Assembly: GCA_040509495.1 (NCBI GenBank)
Contig: JBEVKW010000469.1
Coordinates: 21,859 to 85,858 of the forward strand
DNA length: 64,000 nt
Direction: 5' to 3'
Source of the DNA: Terrimonas_A sp040509495
GTDB taxonomy: Bacteria; Bacteroidota; Bacteroidia; Chitinophagales; Chitinophagaceae
Shown here: positions 29,604 to 38,070 of the stretch, piece by piece
How positions within the stretch are numbered: the stretch's first letter is position 1
Layout of the letters: each line of letters opens with the position of its first letter
Notes under the pieces: model-generated
What the model saw: the letters and a program-made list of their open reading frames with translations, nothing else
Told to the model about the DNA's origin: nothing
The model's database searches: none
Position numbers and translations under genes: made by a program

Positions 29604-29779
29604 GATCTTCGTAAAGGTCCATCATCATACAATAGATACCCGGTGATAAACACAGCATTTAGAACAGAAAAAAACAAACTTAAAGCGAGGAAAAACTCTT
29701 TGTCAATTGAGGTGCCGTAACACCATAAGCTATCTACCGCGTCTAGCACCTGGCTTACGAAAGTGGAAAACAAAGTCAT
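29600..29779 (-). CDS. Tiny membrane-helix ORF, 59 aa
   Basis: A small open frame (MTLFSTFVSQVLDAVDSLWC at the start) with one or two hydrophobic segments (FFLALSLFFSVLNAVFITGYLL) and a charged tail. The ATG at 29779 is preceded by an AGGAGGG-like stretch about 30 nt upstream, too far to be decisive. Its stop overlaps the ATG of the next tiny ORF by four bases, which suggests translational coupling. No family recognised. It could be a small membrane protein of a two-gene module, or relic coding sequence. Confidence 0.45.
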   Translation of the reverse strand: MTLFSTFVSQVLDAVDSLWCYGTSIDKEFFLALSLFFSVLNAVFITGYLLYDDGPLRRS

Positions 29780-29875
29780 CCATATATGTTTATTTTTCCA
29801 GTCACCCTCCTAGTTGAATACATCAGGCTGGCTTCATCCCTTTCAACAATGTTTAGTTGTTCCGCAGCGCAAAAC

Positions 29876-30082
29876 AAAAAACCCCGTCATTGACGGGGCT
29901 TAATTTCTTCCAGTTTTGGTGATCTGGTTTTTCATAGTGCTGGAAGCGGTTTCAAAGGATTTGGATTGGATTTCAAGGATACGGATTTCAAACTGCTTGC
30001 TATAAGAGAACTGAAAAAAGAACTAATGGTTTTTCGGACCTGTATTATCAGGTTTTAAAGGATACTGGATTTTACCTGTTTA
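29876..30082 (-). ncRNA. Putative small RNA, copy A
   Basis: On the minus strand a TTACTTTG element (30089-30096), with an A/T -33 box (30116-30119) 19 nt upstream, predicts a start near 30082. The transcript would end at the hairpin CCCCGTCA/TGACGGGG (29882-29898) followed by six U residues, giving about 207 nt. The body is poor in G and carries many ATCC motifs (AAATCC, GTATCC, CAATCC). A 7-bp stem CTTCCAG/CTGGAAG lies near the 3' end. A possible 11-codon ORF (MKNQITKTGRN) is not preserved in copy B. Confidence 0.55.
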
Positions 30083-30252
30083 TAAGAACAAAGTAACGAC
30101 GATTTGAAAACGATAAAAATAGTCTGACTTATGATTAGGCTGTAGCAGGTTCACTACACACGCGTAATTATTCTCCCCGTATCGGATCAGTATACTATAT
30201 CCAGTGCAAAGACATCAGCGTTTAACCGATATCGCTAAACAATCCGTAATAC

Positions 30253-30461
30253 AAAAAACCCCGTCATTGACGGGGCTTTAATTTCTTCCAGTTTGGTGAG
30301 CTGGTTTTTCATAGAGCTGGAAGCTGTTCTAAAGGGTTTGGATTGGATTTCAAGGATACGGATCAAAACTGCTTGCTATAAGAAAACTGAGAAAAAGAAC
30401 GGATGGTTTTTCGGATCTGGATTATTACGTTTTAAAAGGATACTGGATTGATACCTGCTTA
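30253..30461 (-). ncRNA. Putative small RNA, copy B
   Basis: Same organisation as copy A: -7 element at 30468-30475, -33 A/T box at 30495-30498, terminator hairpin 30259-30275 with a U tract, about 209 nt predicted. A 1-nt deletion relative to A and C (TTT for TTTT near 30292) breaks the short shared reading frame but leaves the CTTCCAG/CTGGAAG stem intact, which argues for RNA rather than peptide function. Confidence 0.55.
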
Positions 30462-30619
30462 TAAGAACAAAGTAACGACGATTTGAAAACGATAAAAATA
30501 GTACGGCTTATGATTAGGATGTAGCAACAATGCTACAGGTACGTAAATTTTCCTCCCGTATCAGTTCAATGTATTTTCTCGCAAATGACGGCCTTATGAT
30601 AGCGGGTATCCCATTAAAC

Positions 30620-30829
30620 AAAAAACCCCGTCAGTAACGGGGCTTTAATTTCTTCCAGTTTTGGTGAGCTGGTTTTTCATAGTGCTGGAAGCGGTTTCAA
30701 AGGATTTGGATTGGATTTCAAGGATACGGATTTCAAACTGCTTGCTATAAGAAAACTGAGAAAAAGAACTGATGGTTTTTCGGGATCTGGATCATCTGGT
30801 TTTAAAGGATATTGGATTGATACCTGTTA
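30620..30829 (-). ncRNA. Putative small RNA, copy C
   Basis: Same organisation: -7 element 30836-30843, -33 A/T box 30863-30866, about 210 nt predicted. The terminator stem is CCCCGT/ACGGGG (30626-30631 with 30637-30642): the outer pairs are kept while the loop differs from A and B. The spacer between -33 and -7 has diverged from the other copies, but its 19-nt length is unchanged, as expected if the two boxes are real promoter elements. Confidence 0.55.
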
Positions 30830-30867
30830 TGAGATCAAAGTAACGACTATCTGACATCGATAAAAAT

Positions 30868-31447
30868 AGTCTGTCTTATGATTGGGGTGTAGCAGCAACG
30901 CCACATGCGCGTAAATCATCCACCCGTATAAGCTCAAATAAATCCCGATAGCCGGATCCTGAACGCGTTAGGTGTAAGGAATGCCCGAACGGGATCAGCG
31001 CATGGAAGGCCATATTCAGAAAAGCTCAGCTACTTTGAAGCCTCCTATTGGAGCCCGGAAGGATTTTTATGTTGGCATCCTGTGGCATTGGCTAATACGG
31101 TTGCTTCGGGAATGCCACCCATCGGGGTTTGATGCAGAAACAATGATTTGGGCAAACGTCTGAGGCAAAGCCCACCATCAGACACATCTTTTTAACCGAG
31201 CGACTTCGGTAACCGCAGATTTGCCAGTCTTAGCCTGCCATAGTTTGAACGGGCTGCTCCAGCTGAATTTTAATAGCGCGGATCCCGGAGATCAGTTTCC
31301 GTTACTGGCAATCATCTGCGAATCTGCGTTGTTACTATTTTTGGTCCATTGCAGAAAGTAGAAACTCCATCTGCGAAATCTCTGCGGGAACCCACGCTGT
31401 TCGTTTCAAAAATATCTCCCGATTTGTACCTCAACAAATCACCGCAT
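30868..31447. other. Intergenic stretch without a convincing gene
   Basis: A 60-codon frame at 30981-31163 has no recognisable features and I do not accept it. The right part holds degenerate copies of a CTGCGAAATCT / GCGGGAACC sequence (clearest at 31369-31394), also found in inverted orientation at about 57200. This is dispersed filler of unknown function. Confidence 0.5.
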
Positions 31448-31483
31448 TTACGAAAGTTTCATATATTTACGAACATCTCGTAA
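31448..31483. promoter_or_regulatory. Two BlaI-type operator dyads upstream of blaI
   Basis: A perfect dyad TTACGA-N5-TCGTAA lies at 31467-31483 and ends 4 bp before the start codon. An imperfect one, TTACGA-N5-TCATAT, lies at 31448-31464, exactly 19 bp away. A TATATTTA -7-like element (31462-31469) sits between them. The same dyad occurs three times at 37830-37884 with the same 19-bp step. This is most simply autoregulation by the BlaI-like repressor. Confidence 0.75.
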
Positions 31484-31487
31484 CAAA

Positions 31488-31850
31488 ATGGAAAGACTCA
31501 CAGAACACGAAGAAAAGGCGATGATTGCTATCTGGCTGACAGGCCCCGGTTTTATCAAAGACTTCATCAACAATATGCCCAAGCCGCTCCCGGTATACAC
31601 CACCTTTGCATCGACGGTAAAAAACCTGGAAAAGAAAGGATACCTGAAGAGCGAAAAATTCGGAACAGCCATCCGGTACAGTTCCAAAGTGAAAGAAGCA
31701 GATTACAAAAAGAAATTTATGACCACTGTTGTAAATGACTTTTTCAAAAGTTCCTACAAAGATGTTGTTGCTTTTTTTGCAAAGGAAAAAAAAGTAAGTG
31801 CTGATGAACTAAAGGAAATTATCAACCTGATCGAAAACCCGGAGAAATAA
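31488..31850 (+). CDS. BlaI/MecI/CopY-family repressor
   Basis: A 120-residue winged-helix repressor of the BlaI type (LTEHEEKAMIAIWLTGPGF, VYTTFASTVKNLEKKGYLKS), with a C-terminal dimerization region (VVAFFAKEKKVSADELKEII). In the known Bla/Mec systems the repressor is inactivated when its membrane protease partner is triggered. The stop lies 1 nt before the start of the M56 peptidase gene, so the two are co-translated. Operator-like dyads lie directly upstream. The target is probably the GLPGLI/outer-membrane operon 6 kb away rather than a beta-lactamase. Confidence 0.92.
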   Translation: MERLTEHEEKAMIAIWLTGPGFIKDFINNMPKPLPVYTTFASTVKNLEKKGYLKSEKFGTAIRYSSKVKEADYKKKFMTTVVNDFFKSSYKDVVAFFAKEKKVSADELKEIINLIENPEK

Positions 31851-31851
31851 T

Positions 31852-33195
31852 ATGCAAGCCCTGCTGATAATACTACTTAAGATCAACATCGCCTTACTGC
31901 TGTTCGCAGCCGCATACTACTTTATTTTAAGGCGCCTTACCTTCTATTCCCTCAACAGGAGCTTTCTTATTTTCGGGATCATCTTCTCTTCCATCTATCC
32001 GTTCATAGACCTGACTGAACTTTTTTACCAGCAAAAGAAAATACCGGTTACCGTAACAAAATGGATCCCGGCAATAAATCCTCAGGTAACTGAAGATGTT
32101 TACTGGCATTGGATGATCGGCATCTTCTGCTTCGGTGCAATGGTAATGGCAATCCGCCTGATCCGTCAATTTTTTTCCCTGTATCTGCTCCACCAAAGAT
32201 CTGTCAAGGATCAGATCAATAACACCGAAGTACGTGTTGTGAATGAACAACTCAGTCCTTTCTCTTTCTGGAAGAACATCTATATCAATCCCTCACTGCA
32301 CAAATCAGATGAGCTTGAACACATCATTGCTCACGAAAACATTCATGTTGGCCAATTACACACTGCCGATATTATTCTCGCAGAGATCAGCGTCGTCTTT
32401 TACTGGTTCAATCCGGGCGTATGGCTCATGAAAAAAGCGATCAAGGAAAACCTTGAATTCATTACAGACGAAAAAGTATTGAAAACGGGTACTGACAAAA
32501 AAAGCTATCAATACAGTCTGCTTGATGTTGGCCAACTGAAACCAGCCAGCACTATCACAAACAGCTTTAATCTTTCAGATCTTAAAAAACGGATCAGGAT
32601 GATGAATGCCAGACGATCATCAAAACTCACCCTCGGCCGCTACGTATTTGTTTTACCGGTACTCATCTTTATCTCACTCGCATTCACCATCGCTAAAAAA
32701 GAGATCAATAAGTCGGAGACTGATCGAGCAACTTTTCAACCCGTTCCGGTACTGACGACGATCTCAGTCCCTGAGCCTGAAAAAAATATTTCACCGGAAG
32801 CACCGGCAGCACCGGTACATCCGCAGGTTAAACGACAGGTAAAAGCAAAAGAGACTACATCCGTCGCCGCACAATACGGGGAAGCATCCTCACTACGCAT
32901 AACAGCCACGGCAGTAAATGAGCAGCTCAACATTCCGGCGGCATTGCCTGGTACACGCCAGATTGTAAGAGGACATCTATTATCTGATACGGCACGGACC
33001 CAAGGCATGGCAAGAGTTGATCCACCGGTAAACGATGATGTGATCACCGTAATAGGGCGTCCGCTGATCCGCAATAATACTGGGACAGAGGAAACATCGA
33101 GAGCTAAAGATTCAATACCCGGTAATACAGCGAATCCGGATAATACCGTTGAAAGGGTCGTGATCGGTTATAAAACTCCCAAAAGAAATAATTAA
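31852..33195 (+). CDS. BlaR1-type M56 membrane metallopeptidase
   Basis: An integral-membrane zinc protease of the BlaR1 type, 447 residues. Membrane helices lie at about 3-23, 38-55, 85-105 and 262-282. The M56 active site is AHENIHVGQ (HExxH, about 162-168), with a later Glu in NLEFITDEKVL as a likely third ligand region. No penicillin-binding sensor domain is present. The last 160 residues are instead a Pro/Thr-rich periplasmic tail that ends ERVVIGYKTPKRNN, similar to the plug start of SusC-type proteins. It is expected to transmit an envelope signal and relieve repression by the adjacent BlaI-like protein. Confidence 0.9.
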   Translation: MQALLIILLKINIALLLFAAAYYFILRRLTFYSLNRSFLIFGIIFSSIYPFIDLTELFYQQKKIPVTVTKWIPAINPQVTEDVYWHWMIGIFCFGAMVMAIRLIRQFFSLYLLHQRSVKDQINNTEVRVVNEQLSPFSFWKNIYINPSLHKSDELEHIIAHENIHVGQLHTADIILAEISVVFYWFNPGVWLMKKAIKENLEFITDEKVLKTGTDKKSYQYSLLDVGQLKPASTITNSFNLSDLKKRIRMMNARRSSKLTLGRYVFVLPVLIFISLAFTIAKKEINKSETDRATFQPVPVLTTISVPEPEKNISPEAPAAPVHPQVKRQVKAKETTSVAAQYGEASSLRITATAVNEQLNIPAALPGTRQIVRGHLLSDTARTQGMARVDPPVNDDVITVIGRPLIRNNTGTEETSRAKDSIPGNTANPDNTVERVVIGYKTPKRNN

Positions 33196-33215
33196 ACATT
33201 CAGCAGAGCTGCCTG

Positions 33216-34256
33216 CTAAGGAAGTTGGGCCCGGACCATGTGGCCGGTAGGACTGTCACCATAAAGGTATCGTTCATCCTGCGTGATCATAAACGAAGAT
33301 ATATAAGCACTGAGAGTGATCTTTTGAACCGGGTTCCCCTTCCAGTCATACACAAACACGTATCGTCCACTATCCCTTTTACTGTCTTCATGCGGATGTC
33401 CGGCATATAACAGATACAGGTACTTTTCCGTCGCAAATCCATTCACAAATGCAAACCGGGTTGCATCGATGCGCTCCATTGCCCAGAAATTACCCGTCCT
33501 GATAGGACGAAATACAACATCGAAGTTGTCCGGGCCGCTTATCATTTTGCTGGTTTGTGTTTTTCTGTCGAAGAATTCAACACGGTCTGTGAACCTGCAG
33601 GCTAATGCCACAACATCTCCTCCAGGTTTAGCATATAAAAATGACTGGTATGCCAGCCGCCAGGAGTTAAAAGGAATACCGGCGGGAGGAGTTCCGTAGG
33701 AACCATAACGTTTCACCACTTTACCTGTCGACAACTCAACCTCATATAATTTATCTGGCTGATCATCCACCCCGGTTGCTGCAACGTAGGCACTGTCTAT
33801 CATATCTATCCAGTAAAACCCCAGTGGAAGCATATATTCACTCAAACGGATATTCCCCTCAAAAGGCACTGTATCGAAGCCGGAGGCGATCACGATCTTA
33901 TTGGTCAGCATATCGTGAACCCACATTTTTGTTTTTGCGAAAAAACCCGATGACATGGCACCCGCCACTTCATTTGCTCCCACTCCCTGTTTGATATACT
34001 CCTTCCCTTTTTTCTTACCTTTTGCGGAATAGCCAGAGAGATAATATTCCGATGAACCACTTTTATTACGGATAAAAAAAGTTGAATCAACAAGAAAGAT
34101 ATTGCGGGCGGCCACGCTTCTTAATTCAAATACCGGTTGAAGATCCATCCCGATCTCCGCAGGAAATTTTGAAAAAGTTGAACTGCCTGATGTGTCCTGC
34201 GCAATCGCACAATTTACTGAGGTGAGTAATGCAAATAAGCAGCACATTTTTTTCAT
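33216..34256 (-). CDS. TolB-like propeller protein (BF3164-type)
   Basis: 346 residues with a signal peptide (about 1-19, CAIAQ) and repeated beta-strand segments (KMWVHDMLTNKIVIAS, YFYWIDMIDS-like, KYLYLLYAGHPHEDSKRDSG). These suggest a six-bladed TolB-like propeller of the type found in Bacteroidota BF3164-like proteins. Molecular function is unknown; a periplasmic scaffold is plausible. It is the third gene of the minus-strand operon behind the GLPGLI and TonB-plug genes, 10 bp after the latter, and convergent with blaR1 (20 bp). Confidence 0.65.
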   Translation of the reverse strand: MKKMCCLFALLTSVNCAIAQDTSGSSTFSKFPAEIGMDLQPVFELRSVAARNIFLVDSTFFIRNKSGSSEYYLSGYSAKGKKKGKEYIKQGVGANEVAGAMSSGFFAKTKMWVHDMLTNKIVIASGFDTVPFEGNIRLSEYMLPLGFYWIDMIDSAYVAATGVDDQPDKLYEVELSTGKVVKRYGSYGTPPAGIPFNSWRLAYQSFLYAKPGGDVVALACRFTDRVEFFDRKTQTSKMISGPDNFDVVFRPIRTGNFWAMERIDATRFAFVNGFATEKYLYLLYAGHPHEDSKRDSGRYVFVYDWKGNPVQKITLSAYISSFMITQDERYLYGDSPTGHMVRAQLP

Positions 34257-34266
34257 GACTGATGAT

Positions 34267-36939
34267 TTAAAAAAAGAAGGTAGCCCTAAGCATTGCCATC
34301 CTTCCTCTTATTGCAAACGCATTTGCAGCAAACCTGTTCGATTGAAGTGAAAAATATTCATACCTGCGTATATCGCCCAGGTTAGTAATATCCATTTCAA
34401 GATCTGTCTTCCATTTCACCATTTTGTACCGCAGGTTTGCATCAACAAAAACGTAATGGACATCTCTCATTCCGGGACGCTGGTTATACGTCTGCCATCC
34501 TTTTACGTTTACGAATAAATTTTTCATTGGAGAATAACCCAGTGCGACTCTTTGCGTAAGCCGGATGGCACGTGTGTTCAGCGATGAACTGCCGGAAGAT
34601 GTTGAAGACAAACGGCTATCACTCCAAACAGCAGTGCCGTTGTAAGCAATCGTCAGCCTGTTCCACAATTTTGTATCAAGACCTCCATTCAATTGAACAA
34701 CCCTGTTTGCAAATGGCAGCCTCTCATTATTGATAAATTGTTCGTACCAGTTCTTTTGATACAGTAATCCAAATGAAACTTTTAGTTTCAGCGGAAAGAC
34801 ATATTTACTGCCACCCGTATAAGCGGAAAAGCTGCTCTGATCATTTTCATAGGGAAGCAGGACCGTTCTTTGCACATCGTCGGTAATTATACCAGACAAG
34901 ATCGAATTAGCTTTAACCCTGTTGTATTTCACTTCAGCATTCAAAAAAAGCATGGTAATGGATCGCTGGAAATGGTAATTGATCTTCGCACCGGAGTTCG
35001 AGTTCTCCTGCAACTCCGCATCATTTGCCTGTAAACTTCTATAGCTTGACAGGATCGCGCCGCGGTAAACCCCGGCAATATTTCCAACATGATTGGAATG
35101 ATTCAGACTGAATTCGATATGATCTTCCGACGCCACCAGCAATCTTAGTTTAGCGCTGGGGTTTATGAAGAAATCGGGAATGCTTCTATCCAGCTTATAT
35201 TCCTGCTGGATATACCTGATCGATTGCCAGATCGCTGGTACGGAAAGACTCAGCTGCCATTTCTTCCTGGAAAGAAACGATCCCGAATTGAGATAAACAC
35301 GATCTCGTCGCCAGTTCAACGCATTGCCGGGATCATGTTGATAAGCGGTAAAGACTCCGTTCAACTGCTGTAACAACAAGATTGAATTCAGATCCTGTTG
35401 CTCGTTCATCACACCAGCCTGCCATGATAAATTGAGCGTCGACTTATTTGGCCGGTAAGTGACCGAAGCATGACTAAACCATGTTGGGATACTTGCGCGT
35501 TGCAGGATAGCATTGAAGTTATTTCCATCGTTCAAAACGTCGGCATTGAGCCCTTCATCGACAGACAATCGCTGGGGGCTATTAAAATAATTGACATACC
35601 AGTTAAAGCCCCAGATCCCCCGCCTGCTGGCCGGGATCCAGGAGAGCGTGTTGGTAAAGTCGCTGAGATCGCCACGCAGCTGCTGACCAAAATCCAGGCC
35701 GTTCAGATTCATCCGGCTATTATTCCTGTCGTCCCCGATATTGATCCGAAGAACATTATCAAAAAGATACTTCGCTTTGTTGGCCTTGAGACTTAAAGAA
35801 GTACTAAGCAGTTTTTTTCTCCGGATGGCATTTTGTATTTCGGTATATCGGATCGTATCATCCTGTAAATAATTTTCGACAATGCCCGTATAGCTTAATT
35901 TATTTCTGTCCGTTTGTCCCAACAAATTCACCCGCCATTGCCATTCTTTATTGGTATTGAATAATACGTTTGCAGTCGCGGAACCGGATCGGTTTATAAA
36001 ATAGTTATTGCGTGGAATATCAGGATCGCCCACAGTTCCCGGTGATAACAAAGGTGAAGGTCTTGTGTTCCCTTCGGTTTCAAGCGTTGAAGCCGCGCCG
36101 AATTGCACTGCTTCTCCGGAGTAGTCGATACCGTTGTTATTTCCCTTGATCGTATTGAGCATTTTAAACCTTTTGTTGAACATCATCGTATTTGCCACAC
36201 CGTCCCAGAGAGAAGGCAGCCCCGCTCCAAGCATTGCCTGACCTGACAGGTGTGTACTGTTCTCATCTTTCAACACAAGGTTTACAACGATATTATCGGA
36301 CTGAACACGATCTTTCAGTACTTTAACTGGCTGATGATGCTGGATCACTTCGATCGATTTGATCATATTCTTATTGATCGCTTTTGTCGCGATCTGGTAA
36401 CGGCCGGCCATCAGGTTATCACCATCGATGTACAGATCATTGATCGGTTTGTCATTAAAATAGATCATGCCGTTCTCTCCCACGCTCAATCCCGGCAGGC
36501 GGGCGATCACTTCCCCGATATTACGGTCTTCATCACGCGCAAATGCATTGACGTTGTAAGAGGTAGTATCACCCGTACGTAATACGGGTCTGTTGAGCGC
36601 TTTCACTTCAGGCAGCGAGATCACCTTGTCCGTCAACTTAAAGTCGTACACCTCCTGCCCTGGCCTGACAAGTTGCTTCGACACATGATATTGCAGGTTG
36701 CTGACCTCCATTGCAGTACTGTCCAGGTTCATAGAATCGCTGACCGGTATCCTGTAACGGCCATCCGAATCTGTGTAAGCAAAAGCCAGCACTTTGTTTT
36801 CCGGAGTTTTCAGCAACACGGCAACACGTGCGACGGGCAGTCCGGTTTCGCCAGTCACTTTCCCTGATAAATGTCTTTGCTGCGCACATAAAGACGTCTG
36901 CAGAAAAATGCAACACCCGATCAAGAATAGTAGCTTCAT
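34267..36939 (-). CDS. TonB-plug outer-membrane barrel protein
   Basis: 890 residues. A signal peptide (about 1-19), a carboxypeptidase-regulatory-like domain (HLSGKVTGETGLPVARVAVL, about 22-105), a plug region (IGEVIARLPGLSV, LYIDGDNLMAGRY, about 115-215) and a large barrel ending in ATFFF. It belongs to the outer-membrane group often found with GLPGLI proteins rather than to SusC. Its ATG overlaps the stop of the GLPGLI gene (ATGA), so translation is coupled. The substrate or partner is unknown. Its control probably comes from the three-operator promoter at 37.85 kb. Confidence 0.88.
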   Translation of the reverse strand: MKLLFLIGCCIFLQTSLCAQQRHLSGKVTGETGLPVARVAVLLKTPENKVLAFAYTDSDGRYRIPVSDSMNLDSTAMEVSNLQYHVSKQLVRPGQEVYDFKLTDKVISLPEVKALNRPVLRTGDTTSYNVNAFARDEDRNIGEVIARLPGLSVGENGMIYFNDKPINDLYIDGDNLMAGRYQIATKAINKNMIKSIEVIQHHQPVKVLKDRVQSDNIVVNLVLKDENSTHLSGQAMLGAGLPSLWDGVANTMMFNKRFKMLNTIKGNNNGIDYSGEAVQFGAASTLETEGNTRPSPLLSPGTVGDPDIPRNNYFINRSGSATANVLFNTNKEWQWRVNLLGQTDRNKLSYTGIVENYLQDDTIRYTEIQNAIRRKKLLSTSLSLKANKAKYLFDNVLRINIGDDRNNSRMNLNGLDFGQQLRGDLSDFTNTLSWIPASRRGIWGFNWYVNYFNSPQRLSVDEGLNADVLNDGNNFNAILQRASIPTWFSHASVTYRPNKSTLNLSWQAGVMNEQQDLNSILLLQQLNGVFTAYQHDPGNALNWRRDRVYLNSGSFLSRKKWQLSLSVPAIWQSIRYIQQEYKLDRSIPDFFINPSAKLRLLVASEDHIEFSLNHSNHVGNIAGVYRGAILSSYRSLQANDAELQENSNSGAKINYHFQRSITMLFLNAEVKYNRVKANSILSGIITDDVQRTVLLPYENDQSSFSAYTGGSKYVFPLKLKVSFGLLYQKNWYEQFINNERLPFANRVVQLNGGLDTKLWNRLTIAYNGTAVWSDSRLSSTSSGSSSLNTRAIRLTQRVALGYSPMKNLFVNVKGWQTYNQRPGMRDVHYVFVDANLRYKMVKWKTDLEMDITNLGDIRRYEYFSLQSNRFAANAFAIRGRMAMLRATFFF

Positions 36940-37814
36940 TTTTTCGTGCGCTCAATAGGATTATTGAAACTGGATTCTTTTTTCTTTTTATTTTCTTCAA
37001 TGAGTTGGGCAGCTTCCGGCCCGGAGGTGAATTTGCCTGTATTATCGCGGTAGGCGAGCGTGATCGGATCACTAATAGAAAGTTGCGCCTGCAATGCTCC
37101 AACAGGATCCTTCATATAAGCTTCTTCGGCACGTTTGAATGCAGCTTCTGTCACTTTTGCAACGCGTGATCTTTCGGTGCCGGTATGCTCTGTGGAGTCT
37201 TTGTTGATCGACTTGAAGAGGAACTGCACTTCTTTTTTTTCATCCTCCGCTTCGAGGATTATTCCCGGGAGACCGGATAATTTCCAGGGGCCGGTGGAGA
37301 ACGAAAGTTCAGGAGCGAACCATGCCGTGTAGATCCGGCCGGCATATTCTCCCGTTGCACGCTGGCAGGTATATGCATCGATCTTGCGCGTTTCCTCGCT
37401 GATCTTCCAGTTGATCTTCGGGAGGTCATATTCCATCAGGTAATCATGCTTGCCAAGTGAAGCCGTAATACCCATTTTTTTACGGGCAGGATCCTGGAAT
37501 AATTCGGTATTGGTAATACCATATGCACTTACAACGGCCATCGGTTTTCCAACCGCAACGCGCACCGGAACATTGGAAGGAGGAGCCTGCATCATTTTTT
37601 TGACGGCGGCACGGTTGGCGTTATTGACGTATTTGCTGTAAGTCGGCCCAACGATCAATAGCATCTCTTCCTTAAAAGGTTTGTCGCGATTGTTGGTATC
37701 ACTCACATGCACCGCATCATAGATCACGCATATTACAGACGGTTCACGCTCCTGCGCTTTAATGCCCGGAACAAGAAACAACGCTGCCAGGGCAGACAGT
37801 AAAAACTTTTTCAT
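36936..37814 (-). CDS. GLPGLI-family protein
   Basis: A secreted protein of 292 residues with a signal peptide (MKKFLLSALAALFLVPGIKA) and the family motif as WKLSGLPGIILEAEDEK. The central region includes YLMEYDLPKINWKI and YTCQRATGEYAGRIYTAWFA, which match the family pattern. GLPGLI proteins are Bacteroidota-specific and of unknown biochemical function. The ATG at 37814 is preferred over an in-frame TTG at 37820. It is the first gene of a three-gene operon with the outer-membrane barrel and propeller genes, and its promoter is tiled by three BlaI-type dyads. Confidence 0.92.
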   Translation of the reverse strand: MKKFLLSALAALFLVPGIKAQEREPSVICVIYDAVHVSDTNNRDKPFKEEMLLIVGPTYSKYVNNANRAAVKKMMQAPPSNVPVRVAVGKPMAVVSAYGITNTELFQDPARKKMGITASLGKHDYLMEYDLPKINWKISEETRKIDAYTCQRATGEYAGRIYTAWFAPELSFSTGPWKLSGLPGIILEAEDEKKEVQFLFKSINKDSTEHTGTERSRVAKVTEAAFKRAEEAYMKDPVGALQAQLSISDPITLAYRDNTGKFTSGPEAAQLIEENKKKKESSFNNPIERTKK

Positions 37815-37829
37815 ATACAATAAATTTTA

Positions 37830-37884
37830 TTACGAACAGATCGTAAAGTTACGAATACTTCGTAAACATACGAAACATTCGTAA
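37830..37884. promoter_or_regulatory. Three phased BlaI-type operators over the GLPGLI promoter
   Basis: Three 17-bp dyads of the form TTACGA-N5-TCGTAA start at 37830, 37849 and 37868 (the last begins ATACGA), each 19 bp from the next. On the minus strand a TAACTTTA -7-like box lies between the first two, with GTTTC about 20 nt upstream, so the array covers the core promoter. This matches the pair in front of blaI and suggests cooperative repression. Confidence 0.8.
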
Positions 37885-38070
37885 ACTTCAAAATTTATTT
37901 TCCCCAGGGATGAAAACGCTGGCCGACTTTCAGCCGATGCTCGCCCTCATTGCATAACGGGATTAGCAACCGGCTTTGTCAGCCTCGCTGATTTGATTTG
38001 TTGGAAAGAGATCGTTGCAGCGGGAATTTGGAAGGATGACAGCAGGCGGGCAATTGATTTTATGAGTGGA

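Larger units (their letters stand above)
29874..30867 (-). repeat. Three tandem copies of a roughly 370-bp unit
   Basis: The same sequence, with a few substitutions and 1-2 nt indels, starts near 29874, 30251 and 30618 (spacing 377 and 367 bp). About 270 bp of each unit is conserved; the remaining 90-100 bp between copies is not. Each conserved part contains a promoter-like element, a body of about 200 nt and a GC-rich hairpin with poly-U on the minus strand. No long reading frame is shared, and there are no transposase or terminal repeats. This is a tandem array of small transcription units rather than an insertion sequence. Confidence 0.85.

Noticed and set aside
29876..30867. 11-codon peptide (MKNQLTKTGRN) in the repeat units as a leader peptide
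   Set aside because: A 1-nt deletion changes it completely in copy B, and it ends inside the terminator; the RNA explanation is better.
29874..30867. 6S RNA identity for the repeat units
   Set aside because: Length fits, but the body is G-poor and lacks the long rod with a central bubble.
30981..31163. 60-codon frame in the gene-poor stretch
   Set aside because: No family features, composition looks random, and it sits among filler repeats.
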